Source: Actinomycetota bacterium | GTDB lineage: Bacteria > Actinomycetota > Humimicrobiia > Humimicrobiales > Humimicrobiaceae | Reading direction: 5' to 3' | Length of the DNA stretch: 12,608 bases | Assembly: GCA_023380915.1 (NCBI GenBank) | Contig: JAMCSM010000197.1 | Location: forward strand, 1 to 12,608 | In this document: one piece after another, positions 5,066 to 12,608 of the stretch | Layout: each line of letters opens with the position of its first letter | How positions within the stretch are numbered: position 1 is the stretch's first letter | Translations under genes and position numbers: made by a program | Notes under the pieces: model-generated | Databases searched by the model: none | The model's input: only the letters and a program-made list of their open reading frames with translations | What the model was told of the DNA's origin: nothing

Positions 5066-7153
5066 ATGAGCATAGCAAGAAAAACTTTATTTATTGTTTT
5101 ATCAACTTTATTTTTTCTTATAATATTACTGTTTTTTTATTTTAAAATATTTGTCTTAGATAATTATTTAAAATTGGAAAAAGAGGATCTTTACAGAAAC
5201 ATTGAGAGATCCGTTAAAATAATGGATGGAAAAATTTCTTCTCTGGACGTAATGGCTAAGGAATATTCTGCATGGGACGACACATATAATTTTATTAATG
5301 ATGGAAACAAAAATTATATCAATTCCAATCTTGTCGAAGGAACATATACAAATTTAAAAATAAATTTGTTTGCCATTCTTGATAAACAGGAAAACATAAA
5401 ATATATAGGTTTATATGATTTAAATGAAAATAAATATGTTGAAGTATCAGAACATTTTAAGGACTCTCTCTTAAATTCCGGTAAACTGGTGCAGCAGGGT
5501 AATGAAAAAAGTGATGTTGCCGGAATTGCTTTAATTGATGGCAAACCTGCATTTATCGCAGCCCAACCTGTTATAAAAAGTGATGACAGCGGTCCGGTTG
5601 ATGGAACACTGATAATGGGGCAGTACCTGGATAATTCAACTTCTGATTTGTTAAGTTCTGTAGTTGGTTATCCTGTTCAACTTTATAATATTAGTGAAAA
5701 TACCAATCAGGAAAAATTTGCAGAAATATTATCAAAACTAAAATCTGGCAGCGCTGAAAACAAAAATATCCAAATTGAATATCTGTCAAGTGACAAAATA
5801 TCAGGTTATTATGTCATTAATGATATTAGTGGAGTTCCCGTGCAGCTTTTGCAAATTCTTCTTCCAAGGACTATATATCAGCAAGGCAGGCAAAGTACAA
5901 ATGAATTTATTCTTATGCTGATTTTTTCAGGTTTGATAAGCTGTCTGACAATTTTTTTGGTATTAAAAAAAATAGTTCTCTCAAGAATTACAAATTTAAG
6001 CCTGGAAACAATAAAAATAGGCAAAAGCAATGATCTGTCAGGGAATATTCCATTTAAAGGAAATGATGAAATATCAAAGCTTACAGGCAATATTAACGGA
6101 ATGCTTGATAATATAAAAAATTACCAGGATGAGATAAAACATCTTTCCTTTTATGATTATCTGACAGGTATTTATAACCGTGCATTCTTTGAAAAAGAAC
6201 TTCAAAAATTAGACAAGCAAAAGCAATTCCCCCTGTCTTTAGTAATTGGTGATGTAAATGGTTTGAAAATTCTTAACGATGCTTTCGGTCATGAAAAAGG
6301 TGACGAACTTCTGATTAAAGTTGCAAAAATACTTAAGGAATCCTTCAGGAGCAAAGATATAGTTTCAAGATGGGGCGGTGATGAATTCATTATTATTTTA
6401 CCCATGACTTGTCTTGAAGATACCACAAAAATAATAAACAGGGTAAGCAAAAAATTCAAAAGAGAAAGTACTAAAATGCTGCCTTTGAGCATATCCTTCG
6501 GTATGGAAGTTAAAAATGATATTACGCAGGATATTGCTGATGTTATTAAAAATGCAGAAGATAAGATGTACAAACATAAGTTGATAGAACAGCAAAGTAT
6601 TCACAGCTCTATTATTTTTTCCCTTGAAAAAACTCTTGAAGAAAGAGATTATGAGACAAAGGAACATATAGAGCGAATGAAAAGTCTGGCAGTGAAACTT
6701 GGAAATGCACTTAAACTGACAGAAGAAGAAAATGATGAATTGACTCTTCTTGCTGCACTGCATGATATAGGAAAAATATCAATTGCAGACGATATTATAT
6801 TAAAACCCGAAAAACTGGATAAAGGAGAATGGGAAATTATAAAGAAGCACCCTGAAATAGGCTTTCGTATTGCAGAAACATCAACCGAACTGGCGTCAAT
6901 TTCCAGAGGGATCCTCTACCACCATGAATGGTGGAATGGAAAAGGATATCCCAAAGGATTAAGCGGTGAAAAAATTCCCTTGATTTCCCGTATAATCTCA
7001 ATAATTGATGCATATGATGCAATGACTAATGACAGGCTTTACCGGAAAGCCCTCAGCAAAGAAGAAGCCATAAAAGAACTGAAAAGATGCTCAGGTTCAC
7101 AATTCGACCCTGAACTGGTTAAAAATTTTATAAAAGTTATTGAAAAAAACTGA
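5066..7153 (+). CDS. Membrane CHASE4-HAMP-GGDEF-HD-GYP cyclic-di-GMP protein
   Basis: This 695-residue inner-membrane sensor should both make and degrade c-di-GMP. Transmembrane helix 1 is at about 7-29 and helix 2 at about 281-303. They bracket an extracytoplasmic CHASE4-like domain with the typical YSAWDDTYNF stretch (W70, D71, D72). A HAMP linker (about 304-355) leads to a GGDEF domain (about 360-515) with an intact GGDEF at 437-441. An RxxD inhibitory site (R428-D431) sits exactly five residues upstream, so cyclase activity with product inhibition is expected. The HD-GYP phosphodiesterase domain (about 530-690) keeps H566-D567 in HDIGK, H619-H620 and GYP at 627-629. The ligand is unknown. 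No Shine-Dalgarno sequence precedes the ATG at 5066. The deacetylase gene starts 66 bp downstream on the same strand, suggesting a shared transcript and control of an extracellular polysaccharide. The domain calls are strong. Confidence 0.9.
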   Translation: MSIARKTLFIVLSTLFFLIILLFFYFKIFVLDNYLKLEKEDLYRNIERSVKIMDGKISSLDVMAKEYSAWDDTYNFINDGNKNYINSNLVEGTYTNLKINLFAILDKQENIKYIGLYDLNENKYVEVSEHFKDSLLNSGKLVQQGNEKSDVAGIALIDGKPAFIAAQPVIKSDDSGPVDGTLIMGQYLDNSTSDLLSSVVGYPVQLYNISENTNQEKFAEILSKLKSGSAENKNIQIEYLSSDKISGYYVINDISGVPVQLLQILLPRTIYQQGRQSTNEFILMLIFSGLISCLTIFLVLKKIVLSRITNLSLETIKIGKSNDLSGNIPFKGNDEISKLTGNINGMLDNIKNYQDEIKHLSFYDYLTGIYNRAFFEKELQKLDKQKQFPLSLVIGDVNGLKILNDAFGHEKGDELLIKVAKILKESFRSKDIVSRWGGDEFIIILPMTCLEDTTKIINRVSKKFKRESTKMLPLSISFGMEVKNDITQDIADVIKNAEDKMYKHKLIEQQSIHSSIIFSLEKTLEERDYETKEHIERMKSLAVKLGNALKLTEEENDELTLLAALHDIGKISIADDIILKPEKLDKGEWEIIKKHPEIGFRIAETSTELASISRGILYHHEWWNGKGYPKGLSGEKIPLISRIISIIDAYDAMTNDRLYRKALSKEEAIKELKRCSGSQFDPELVKNFIKVIEKN

Positions 7154-7219
7154 TACTTTTATATCTTGCCTGTTTTAAGTAAAATATACCTTAATTAAAT
7201 TTTTTTAAATTAAAAAATC

Positions 7220-9271
7220 GTGAAAAATTCTAATTTTTTTTTAAGATATAAAAAAATAAAAATAGCAATTATTTCAATCATTTCATTTGCAGTTGTTTTT
7301 ACATCGATTTTTGCAGGGATAAAATTCTATATTTATGAAGAAAATCTCAAACAAAAACAGCTGCTGGAGGAAATAGGGAAGAAATATAATGAGAAAAACT
7401 TTGATGACAATAAAATTAACTATATCAATTTGTCAGGCAGTAATGAATTGATTCCTGGTTCTCAGGAAAGTTTTGATATTTTTTATAAAAACAGCGGAAA
7501 AGTTGATGTCAGCAATTTAAAAATATCGCTGACATTACCCAAATATTTTAGCATAATAGAAGATTCCTCAAAACAATTGGCATACAATCTTTCAGGCAGC
7601 ATTATTACTTTTAGTGCAGGCACATTAGCAGCGGGTAAGGATGGTCATATAACACTGCTTTTAAAGTTAACTTCCCCAATTGACAATGGGACAACAATCT
7701 CTTTACCTGATTTGGAATTTACATATTTTAAGGAAGATAAGACTATAAATAAAAGCGGTTATTTTAAAGAGATTGTCAAATCAGGTAAATCATATATCGT
7801 AGTCAGCAGCCCCGATTTTAGCAATTCTTATCTATCTGCAGAAGATACAGATACAGGAAATACAGCAGAAGCAAAATATGGGGATAATATAAATTATAAA
7901 ATTTTTGTTGAAAATTCTGGTGATATGGATGCAAGGGATATTATTTTAACAATATCAAATCTGGACGGACTTTTAATTGAAAAAGATAAAAATAACAGTT
8001 TTGAAATAAACAATAACATTCTTAACTTTAAAATACCGGAAATTAAAGCAGGGCAATCAAACATTTATAACTTTTCTGCCCGGGTAAAAAAGGATATTGG
8101 CAATGGTTTTATTATCAAACCTCTTATGGAAGTAAGTTGTGGCAATAAAAAAATCACAAAAGAAGGCCAACAGGTTGTTATTAAACTCTACCCGTCATTT
8201 TTGAAATCTTTTATTACTTTTACGGGGATCAATGGGAAAGAAGTTTATCCCGGAGATACTATAGGGGTTACTGTTAATATTACAAATAATGGAGAAATTG
8301 CAGCAAATAACGTAAAAGTCAGTCTTAAAATGTCCGGGCTTTTAACACCCGGGAACAATCAGGTTTCATGGAATATCTCAAAACTTGATATCGGCCAGGC
8401 AGTGACTTTAAATACCAGCGTAAAGGTAAATGATAATATCACAAAAGACAGTAATGCTTCGTGTCATTTTATAATTTCTTCTGATGAAATAAATTCTTTT
8501 GAAAGTAAAAATTATAATTTGCTTATATCAGGTGTAAAACCTTTCACAGGCAACTTTATACCAATTATAGCAATCCATGGTGTTGATATAGATCCGCATG
8601 GGTCCATAGAACTAAGCACCGGTTATTTTGATGCTCTTTGTGGTACTTTAAAAGCTCATGGCTATACGACAATTACTTTCTCAGATCTGCTTAATTACCT
8701 TTATCATGGTAAAGCCCTTCCCGAAAAACCTGTGATAATAAGCAGTGATGACGGTTACCAGAATACTTATTTATATGCATTTCCTATTTTAAAAAAGTAC
8801 CATTTCAAAATGACAGAATTTTTAGTAACAGGGTTGATAGGAAATAGTGATGCTGACAGAAAAATGAATGAATTTGATTTTAATAACAATGCAGTTCCGA
8901 AGCGCTCCATGTTAATCTGGCCTGAAATTGTTGAAATGAATAAATATGGGATTGAATTTTTATCCCATACGGTAAATCATGTAAGACTTGGGTATGTTTC
9001 CCGTGAAGTGGCATTAAATGAACTTGTACAATCAAAAAAAGACATAGAATCTCATCTTGGGAAACCCGTTTTGTTATTTGCATGGCCTTACGGAAATTTT
9101 GGAGGCTCATCCGTAATTGATCTCATTTTACAGGCTGGCTATGTCGGCGGGGTTGCCTATGATGAAGGTATAGAAGATGTCAGGACAATAGATATCATGA
9201 GAATCAAAAGGGTGGCAATCAATGAAGCAAATAACCCTGCAACATATGCCGAACTTTTAAAATTGCAGTAA
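7220..9271 (+). CDS. Membrane-anchored polysaccharide deacetylase with three Ig-like (DUF11/CARDB-type) repeats
   Basis: This 683-residue surface protein has an uncleaved N-terminal helix (about 13-37). Three beta-rich repeats of the DUF11/CARDB kind follow at about 50-165, 205-325 and 330-440, recognisable from the recurring NxGxxxAxxVxxxL pattern, as in TNNGEIAANNVKV. The C-terminal NodB-like deacetylase (about 455-683) keeps motif 1 D510-D511 in SSDDGY, the metal-binding H583 and H587 in SHTVNH, and WPYG at 622-625. The WPYG form, rather than the R-containing motif 3, resembles PgaB-type poly-N-acetylglucosamine deacetylases. It probably removes acetyl groups from an extracellular or cell-wall polysaccharide, with the repeats acting as a spacer across the envelope; the substrate is inferred. 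The start is a GTG without a clear ribosome binding site, but it places the membrane helix sensibly and no ATG competes. It follows the c-di-GMP gene by 66 bp. Confidence 0.82.
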   Translation: MKNSNFFLRYKKIKIAIISIISFAVVFTSIFAGIKFYIYEENLKQKQLLEEIGKKYNEKNFDDNKINYINLSGSNELIPGSQESFDIFYKNSGKVDVSNLKISLTLPKYFSIIEDSSKQLAYNLSGSIITFSAGTLAAGKDGHITLLLKLTSPIDNGTTISLPDLEFTYFKEDKTINKSGYFKEIVKSGKSYIVVSSPDFSNSYLSAEDTDTGNTAEAKYGDNINYKIFVENSGDMDARDIILTISNLDGLLIEKDKNNSFEINNNILNFKIPEIKAGQSNIYNFSARVKKDIGNGFIIKPLMEVSCGNKKITKEGQQVVIKLYPSFLKSFITFTGINGKEVYPGDTIGVTVNITNNGEIAANNVKVSLKMSGLLTPGNNQVSWNISKLDIGQAVTLNTSVKVNDNITKDSNASCHFIISSDEINSFESKNYNLLISGVKPFTGNFIPIIAIHGVDIDPHGSIELSTGYFDALCGTLKAHGYTTITFSDLLNYLYHGKALPEKPVIISSDDGYQNTYLYAFPILKKYHFKMTEFLVTGLIGNSDADRKMNEFDFNNNAVPKRSMLIWPEIVEMNKYGIEFLSHTVNHVRLGYVSREVALNELVQSKKDIESHLGKPVLLFAWPYGNFGGSSVIDLILQAGYVGGVAYDEGIEDVRTIDIMRIKRVAINEANNPATYAELLKLQ

Positions 9272-9312
9272 ATGGTTTTTCAAAATTAAAACTAAAATAA
9301 CTTTTCAAATTA

Positions 9313-9341
9313 TTTTTATTTAGCCATCAAACATTTATAAT
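9313..9341 (+). promoter_or_regulatory. Probable promoter of the PfkB-family kinase gene
   Basis: A perfect TATAAT lies at 9336-9341. The hexamer at 17 bp spacing (9313-9318, TTTTTA) is a weak -35 match. Transcription would start near 9348, leaving a leader of about 55 nt without a Shine-Dalgarno sequence. Confidence 0.35.
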
Positions 9342-9402
9342 GGTTACTGTTAAAATTTTTATTCTGCGACGGCAGTTTTACAAAAAAGTATTGATAAAAT
9401 AA

Positions 9403-10410
9403 ATGAATGATATTTTTTATGACGTAATTACAATAGGTTCCAACACAATAGATGCTTTTGTCTATACCGATAAGGCGGAATCGATAATGATAAAAACCAT
9501 AGCTGGTGAGGAAGATTTCATTTCATACCCCATGGGTTCCAAATTACTTATAAATGAGCTTGATTTCTTCTCAGGCGGAGGAGGCACCAATGCTGCAGTG
9601 AGCTTAGCCAGGATGGGTTTAAGAGTTGCTTATTTGGGTAAAATAGGCAGTGACAATGACAGCAACGGCAATAAAATCCTTGATGAGTTAAAAAGTGAAA
9701 AAGTTGATTTTCTGGGAGTAAAAAGTATTTTGGTGTCAGAAAAAACCGGATTTTCCATAGTGCTGGACAGCATAGAGAAAAACAGGACAATCCTCACCTA
9801 TCGCGGGGCAAATGACAGTATTGACATATCGGAAATTGACCTGGGAAAACTGAAAACCGGGTGGTTTTATCTATCAAGCATGCTTGACAGGTCTTTTGAG
9901 ACTCTGGAAATAATATGCAACTATGCAGTGAATAATAAGATAAAGATGATTTTCAATCCCGATAATTATCTCTGCCAGAAGGGGATAAATTATCTGGAAA
10001 ACATATTAAAAAATCTGGAAATTCTTGTTTTGAATAAAGAAGAAGCAACCCTGCTTGTCAAAGATAGCGACATAAAAAGCAAATTGGTTTCCCTGCAGAA
10101 ATCAGGTCCGAAAATAGTTGCCATAACTGATGGAGTTAATCCTGTAAATTGTATAGATTCGGACAATAATTTCTATATCTGTTATCCATTAGATACAAAG
10201 GTAACTGAAACTACAGGAGCAGGGGATAGCTTTGCATCTGCTTTTCTTGTAGGTTTTATAAAAACAAAGGACATTGAGTTTTCCCTCAAACTTGCAATTG
10301 CAAACTCAAATTCGGTTCTTCAATATAAAGGTGCAAAGAATAAATTATTGACTTATGATGAAGCATGCAAATTTATTGCCGAAACTAATATAAAAGTCGA
10401 AAAGTTTTAA
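9403..10410 (+). CDS. PfkB-family carbohydrate (ribokinase-like) kinase
   Basis: This 335-residue cytoplasmic kinase transfers phosphate from ATP to a sugar or nucleoside. The N-terminal PfkB signature is SGGGGTNAAVSLARMG (57-72). The C-terminal signature is ETTGAGDSFASAFLVG (269-284), with catalytic base D275 and the GAGD anion hole. Length and domain order are normal for the family. The stretch before the first signature (YPMGSKLLINELDF) is typical of a group annotated only as carbohydrate kinase, so the substrate cannot be assigned; ribose, fructose phosphate or a nucleoside are all possible. The ATG at 9403 has no visible Shine-Dalgarno sequence. The gene lies 131 bp after the deacetylase with its own -10 box, and its 3' end converges on msrA with only 29 bp between and no obvious terminator. 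Confidence 0.85.
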   Translation: MNDIFYDVITIGSNTIDAFVYTDKAESIMIKTIAGEEDFISYPMGSKLLINELDFFSGGGGTNAAVSLARMGLRVAYLGKIGSDNDSNGNKILDELKSEKVDFLGVKSILVSEKTGFSIVLDSIEKNRTILTYRGANDSIDISEIDLGKLKTGWFYLSSMLDRSFETLEIICNYAVNNKIKMIFNPDNYLCQKGINYLENILKNLEILVLNKEEATLLVKDSDIKSKLVSLQKSGPKIVAITDGVNPVNCIDSDNNFYICYPLDTKVTETTGAGDSFASAFLVGFIKTKDIEFSLKLAIANSNSVLQYKGAKNKLLTYDEACKFIAETNIKVEKF

Positions 10411-10439
10411 TCTTGTTATTCCAATACTTGAGTACCCTG

Positions 10440-10979
10440 CTATTTTAAGATATCTTCAAATTTTTTCTGGAAGCTTTGAACTTTGGGCGATATGACAGCC
10501 TGGCAATATGGCTGGAATCTGTTGTTTTTGAAATAATCCTGATGATATTCTTCGGCTTTAAAAAACTTTTCCATGGGCTTTATTTCAGTAGTTATGGGTC
10601 CGGAGTATACATTATTTTTTCGAAGATTTTCTATGAATTTATGCGCAGTACTTTTTTGCTTTTCAGTAGTATATAAAATTATTGAACGGTATTGTTCTCC
10701 AATATCGTTTCCCTGTCTGTTCAAAGTCGTTGGGTTATGAATATAAAAAAACACCTCAAGCAGTTTTTCATAACTTACGACTTCAGTGCTAAATTCTATT
10801 TTTAAAACTTCTGCATGTCCGGTGCCGCCGCCGCATACCTCTCTATAGGTCGGATTCTTTTTAAATCCCCCCGCATAGCCAGATTCAACTTTTATAACAC
10901 CTTTAATTAATGAAAAGGCGGCTTCAACACACCAGAAGCAACCACCGCCAAATACGGCAATTTCATTTTGATCTGACAT
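10440..10979 (-). CDS. msrA: Peptide methionine-S-sulfoxide reductase MsrA
   Basis: This 179-residue enzyme reduces the S epimer of methionine sulfoxide in proteins and free methionine. The catalytic Cys14 lies in GGGCFWC (11-17), followed by the SGYAGG (33-38) and GTGHAEV (52-58) blocks. [14 protein letters not shown] (86-99) and EEYHQDYF (143-150) are also intact. C49 and C159 could act as resolving cysteines with thioredoxin. One small change is HNPTT at 81-85, where HDPTT is usual. It has no signal peptide, so it should be cytoplasmic. The start overlaps the last 17 bases of msrB, and AAGGAAG inside msrB provides the ribosome binding site, so the two genes are translationally coupled. The call is very secure. 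Confidence 0.95.
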   Translation of the reverse strand: MSDQNEIAVFGGGCFWCVEAAFSLIKGVIKVESGYAGGFKKNPTYREVCGGGTGHAEVLKIEFSTEVVSYEKLLEVFFYIHNPTTLNRQGNDIGEQYRSIILYTTEKQKSTAHKFIENLRKNNVYSGPITTEIKPMEKFFKAEEYHQDYFKNNRFQPYCQAVISPKVQSFQKKFEDILK

Positions 10980-11346
10980 TATCTTCCTTTTTCGGAATGA
11001 ATTCGAGGGATATCGAATTAACGCAGTGTCTTGTATTTTTTGAGGTAAAACCCTCTCCGGTAAATACGTGCCCTAAATGGCCGCCGCATCTGGCACATAA
11101 AATTTCTGTACTTCTCCCATCCCTATCAGGAATTCTTTTAACTGCACCCGCTATTTCTTCATCAAAACTTGGCCAGCCGCAGCCTGAATGAAATTTGCTT
11201 TTGGATTCATATAATGGTATCCCACACTGGCGGCAGACATAAGTTCCTTCTTCAAAACATCTGTCCAGCTTCCCACTGAATGGTGGTTCAGTACCTTTAT
11301 TTACTATTACTCTTTTTTCTTCATCATTAAGTTTTTTTAATTCCAT
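10963..11346 (-). CDS. msrB: Peptide methionine-R-sulfoxide reductase MsrB
   Basis: This 127-residue SelR-type enzyme reduces the R epimer of methionine sulfoxide, complementing MsrA. Zinc is held by C38/C41 (CRQC) and C84/C87 (CARC). The catalytic residue is C108 in RHCVNS (106-111), with C56 in GCGWPSF as probable resolving cysteine. GGHLGHVF (88-95) is the usual conserved block. It is the first gene of a two-gene minus-strand operon and overlaps msrA by 17 bp (10963-10979). On the minus strand AAAGGAT precedes the ATG by about eight bases, supporting this start. The two activities are encoded as separate overlapping genes here, not as the MsrA-MsrB fusion of some bacteria. The call is very secure. 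Confidence 0.95.
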   Translation of the reverse strand: MELKKLNDEEKRVIVNKGTEPPFSGKLDRCFEEGTYVCRQCGIPLYESKSKFHSGCGWPSFDEEIAGAVKRIPDRDGRSTEILCARCGGHLGHVFTGEGFTSKNTRHCVNSISLEFIPKKEDNVRSK

Positions 11347-11409
11347 TATTTATATCCTTTTTTCAATTAATATCTTTGATTAGTTAAAAATAAAAGATAT
11401 CCTGAACAG

Positions 11410-11415
11410 ATTATA
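11410..11415 (-). promoter_or_regulatory. -10 box of the msrB-msrA operon
   Basis: The minus strand reads a perfect TATAAT at 11415-11410, which would start a transcript near 11403, about 57 nt before the msrB ATG. No good -35 is seen at 16-18 bp. Plus-strand TATACT and TATAAT boxes overlap it at 11412-11424. Confidence 0.35.
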
Positions 11416-11612
11416 CTATATAATTCACAAATACAAAACGTTTTGGAAATATATCCATTTTTTTAAAAATATCATAACTGAAGAAATCAAAGTAAGAACC
11501 GAATGAACTATAACCGTTGTTTTATGCGGGTTTTTGAGTATATTATTATATTGTATTTGATTGAATATTCTATTTTAAAATCATTTAAATTAAAAGGAAT
11601 AATGTTTGCAAA

Positions 11613-11641
11613 TAGACAAATTTTTTACGAGGTTATATACT
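11613..11641 (+). promoter_or_regulatory. Sigma-70 promoter of meaB
   Basis: TAGACA (11613-11618) matches the -35 consensus in five of six positions. TATACT (11636-11641) matches the -10 in five of six, at the ideal 17-bp spacing. Transcription would start near 11648, leaving a 70-nt leader that is too short for a cobalamin riboswitch. Confidence 0.6.
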
Positions 11642-11717
11642 TTCAAAGAATAACAAACTAATATAAAAAAGTAATATTAATGCTGTATTTTCAATTCTGG
11701 AAATAAAGGGAAGGGAA

Positions 11718-12608
11718 ATGGGGCATCTGGCAGAAGCAGTGTTAAAAAAGGACATAAAAGCTGCAGCAAAATTAATGCGCTATATTGAAGAAGAAGATGA
11801 ACGTGCAGTAGGTGAACTTAAGCTTCTCTATCCTCATACCGGAAATTCGTATATTATCGGGATAACCGGGCTACCGGGAGCAGGCAAAAGTTCATTAATA
11901 GATGTCATGATAAATTATTTTCGTTCAAATAAAAAAACAGTTGGTGTTATTGCGATAGACCCGACAAGCCCTTTTACGGGTGGTTCCATTCTTGGAGACA
12001 GGGTAAGAATGCAAAATCATTCTACCGACAGGGATGTTTTTATTAAGAGTTTATCTACAAGAGGATGGCGCGGCGGTGTATCAAAAGTTACATCAAGAAT
12101 GATTACTGTTATGGATTCTATGGAAAAAGATATTATTATTGTTGAAACTGCAGGAGTAGGGCAGACAGAAGTTGAAATCAAAAATCTGGTTCACACAACA
12201 ATTGTTGTTCTGGTGGGAGGTCTTGGAGATTATATTCAAATTGTAAAGGCGGGAATTCTGGAAATCGCCGATATTTTTGTGATAAATAAAGCCGATAACA
12301 GTAATACAGAACAACTTGAATTTGATCTTAAAACCTTTTTTAACATAAGTGAAAGTATGAGCCAGCCTGGTGAAGATGAAACGTGGAAGCCTCATATTTA
12401 TCTGACCGAAGCAACCAATGATAAGGGTATAAGCAAGCTTATTGAAGGAATTTTTCTTCATGAAAAATATCTTAAATCAACCGGCAAATTTGAACAGTAT
12501 TTCGTAAACAAATCCAAAATCGATTTAAGAGATATAATAAGTGATTATTTAATCAATCTTTTTTTTGCAAAACTTGAAAATGATGATGTGCATAAAAAAC
12601 TGCTTGAT
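11718..12608 (+). CDS. meaB: MeaB/ArgK-family GTPase, methylmalonyl-CoA mutase chaperone (3' truncated)
   Basis: The frame is open from the ATG at 11718 to the window edge: 297 codons with no stop, so the last few tens of residues are missing relative to typical members. MeaB proteins use GTP to protect and reload the B12 cofactor of methylmalonyl-CoA mutase or related acyl-CoA mutases. The Walker A loop is GLPGAGKS (51-58), followed by DPTSPFTGGSILGDR (81-95), ETAGVGQTE (143-151) and the guanine-specific NKAD (190-193). Family features such as FIKSLSTRG (108-116) are present. Small oddities are WRGG at 117-120 and VGGLGDYIQ at 166-174, where LGG and PGxGDxIQ are usual. AAAGGGAAGGG at 11705-11715 supports the start, and a good promoter lies upstream. 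No mutase gene is in the window; it may follow beyond the edge. The family is sure, the exact partner is not. Confidence 0.9.
   Translation, partial: MGHLAEAVLKKDIKAAAKLMRYIEEEDERAVGELKLLYPHTGNSYIIGITGLPGAGKSSLIDVMINYFRSNKKTVGVIAIDPTSPFTGGSILGDRVRMQNHSTDRDVFIKSLSTRGWRGGVSKVTSRMITVMDSMEKDIIIVETAGVGQTEVEIKNLVHTTIVVLVGGLGDYIQIVKAGILEIADIFVINKADNSNTEQLEFDLKTFFNISESMSQPGEDETWKPHIYLTEATNDKGISKLIEGIFLHEKYLKSTGKFEQYFVNKSKIDLRDIISDYLINLFFAKLENDDVHKKLLD

Larger units (their letters stand above)
11347..11717. other. 371-bp divergent intergenic region between msrB and meaB
   Basis: The region holds promoters for both flanking genes and no gene I would support. A 52-codon plus-strand frame (11503-11661) runs through the meaB promoter and lacks a ribosome binding site. 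A weak hairpin (11512-11516 with 11527-11532, one bulge) followed by TTTTT sits in the middle and resembles a small terminator without a gene before it. Confidence 0.5.

Noticed and set aside
6398..6763. 121-codon minus-strand frame
   Set aside because: It is antisense to the GGDEF/HD-GYP gene and rich in Phe, Cys and Ser as such shadows are.
9343..9380. Small CTGC/GCAG hairpin before the PfkB gene as a regulatory RNA
   Set aside because: A four-bp core with poor flanking pairing is expected by chance.
11503..11661. 52-codon plus-strand frame between msrB and meaB
   Set aside because: It has no ribosome binding site and no recognisable domain, is biased to Ile, Tyr and Phe as expected of AT-rich noncoding DNA, and runs through the meaB promoter.
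11347..11717. Cobalamin riboswitch ahead of meaB
   Set aside because: No B12-box-like block is visible, and the predicted leader is only about 70 nt.
12093..12461. 122-codon minus-strand frame
   Set aside because: It is the antisense shadow of meaB, whose plus-strand frame has all the GTPase motifs.
1..12608. CRISPR array, tRNA, rRNA or insertion sequence
   Set aside because: I saw no regularly spaced repeats, no cloverleaf or rRNA-like segments and no transposase; the only long exact repeat noticed is the 22-bp pair.

Overview
The window is a strongly AT-rich stretch (about two thirds A+T by eye) of bacterial chromosome with housekeeping and signalling genes. Nothing identifies it as a phage, plasmid or transposon. 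The organism is most likely a low-GC bacterium. An RpoD-type sigma factor, a lipoprotein signal, consensus -10 boxes and a GGDEF/HD-GYP protein all say Bacteria. DUF3786, a BioD-like/DRTGG protein and a MeaB-type GTPase are commonly met in anaerobic, corrinoid-using lineages, but I cannot name a phylum from the sequence alone.

Layout, left to right. (1) 1-2041: a DUF3786 protein, then a stand-alone BioD-like/DRTGG protein. An exact 22-bp direct repeat lies upstream of each, and the second copy abuts an extended -10 promoter overlaid by palindromes. (2) 2217-2834: a small lipoprotein with one PDZ domain and a Gln/Asn-rich tail, followed by a hairpin. (3) 3147-4694: a gamma-glutamylcyclotransferase-like gene 27 bp ahead of a primary-type sigma-70 factor. 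(4) 4701-4873, minus strand: a broken, frameshifted remnant of a ferredoxin-type Fe-S domain, resembling the C-terminus of Fe-S aldo/keto reductases. (5) 5066-9271: a membrane CHASE4-HAMP-GGDEF-HD-GYP protein, then a membrane-anchored polysaccharide deacetylase with three Ig-like repeats. (6) 9403-10410: a PfkB-family sugar kinase. (7) 10440-11346, minus strand: an overlapping msrB-msrA pair. (8) 11718 to the window end: a MeaB/ArgK-type GTPase cut by the edge.

How they work together. The clearest functional pairing is the c-di-GMP turnover protein next to the PgaB-like deacetylase, which suggests control of an extracellular polysaccharide; this is inference from adjacency. MsrB and MsrA form a methionine-sulfoxide repair operon. 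The cyclotransferase and the sigma factor look co-transcribed, but a shared function is not evident. MeaB would serve a B12-dependent acyl-CoA mutase that must lie outside the window.

I found no convincing undescribed multi-gene system. The items most worth checking are the 22-bp repeat with the neighbouring operator-like palindromes, the decayed Fe-S gene, and the c-di-GMP/deacetylase pair.
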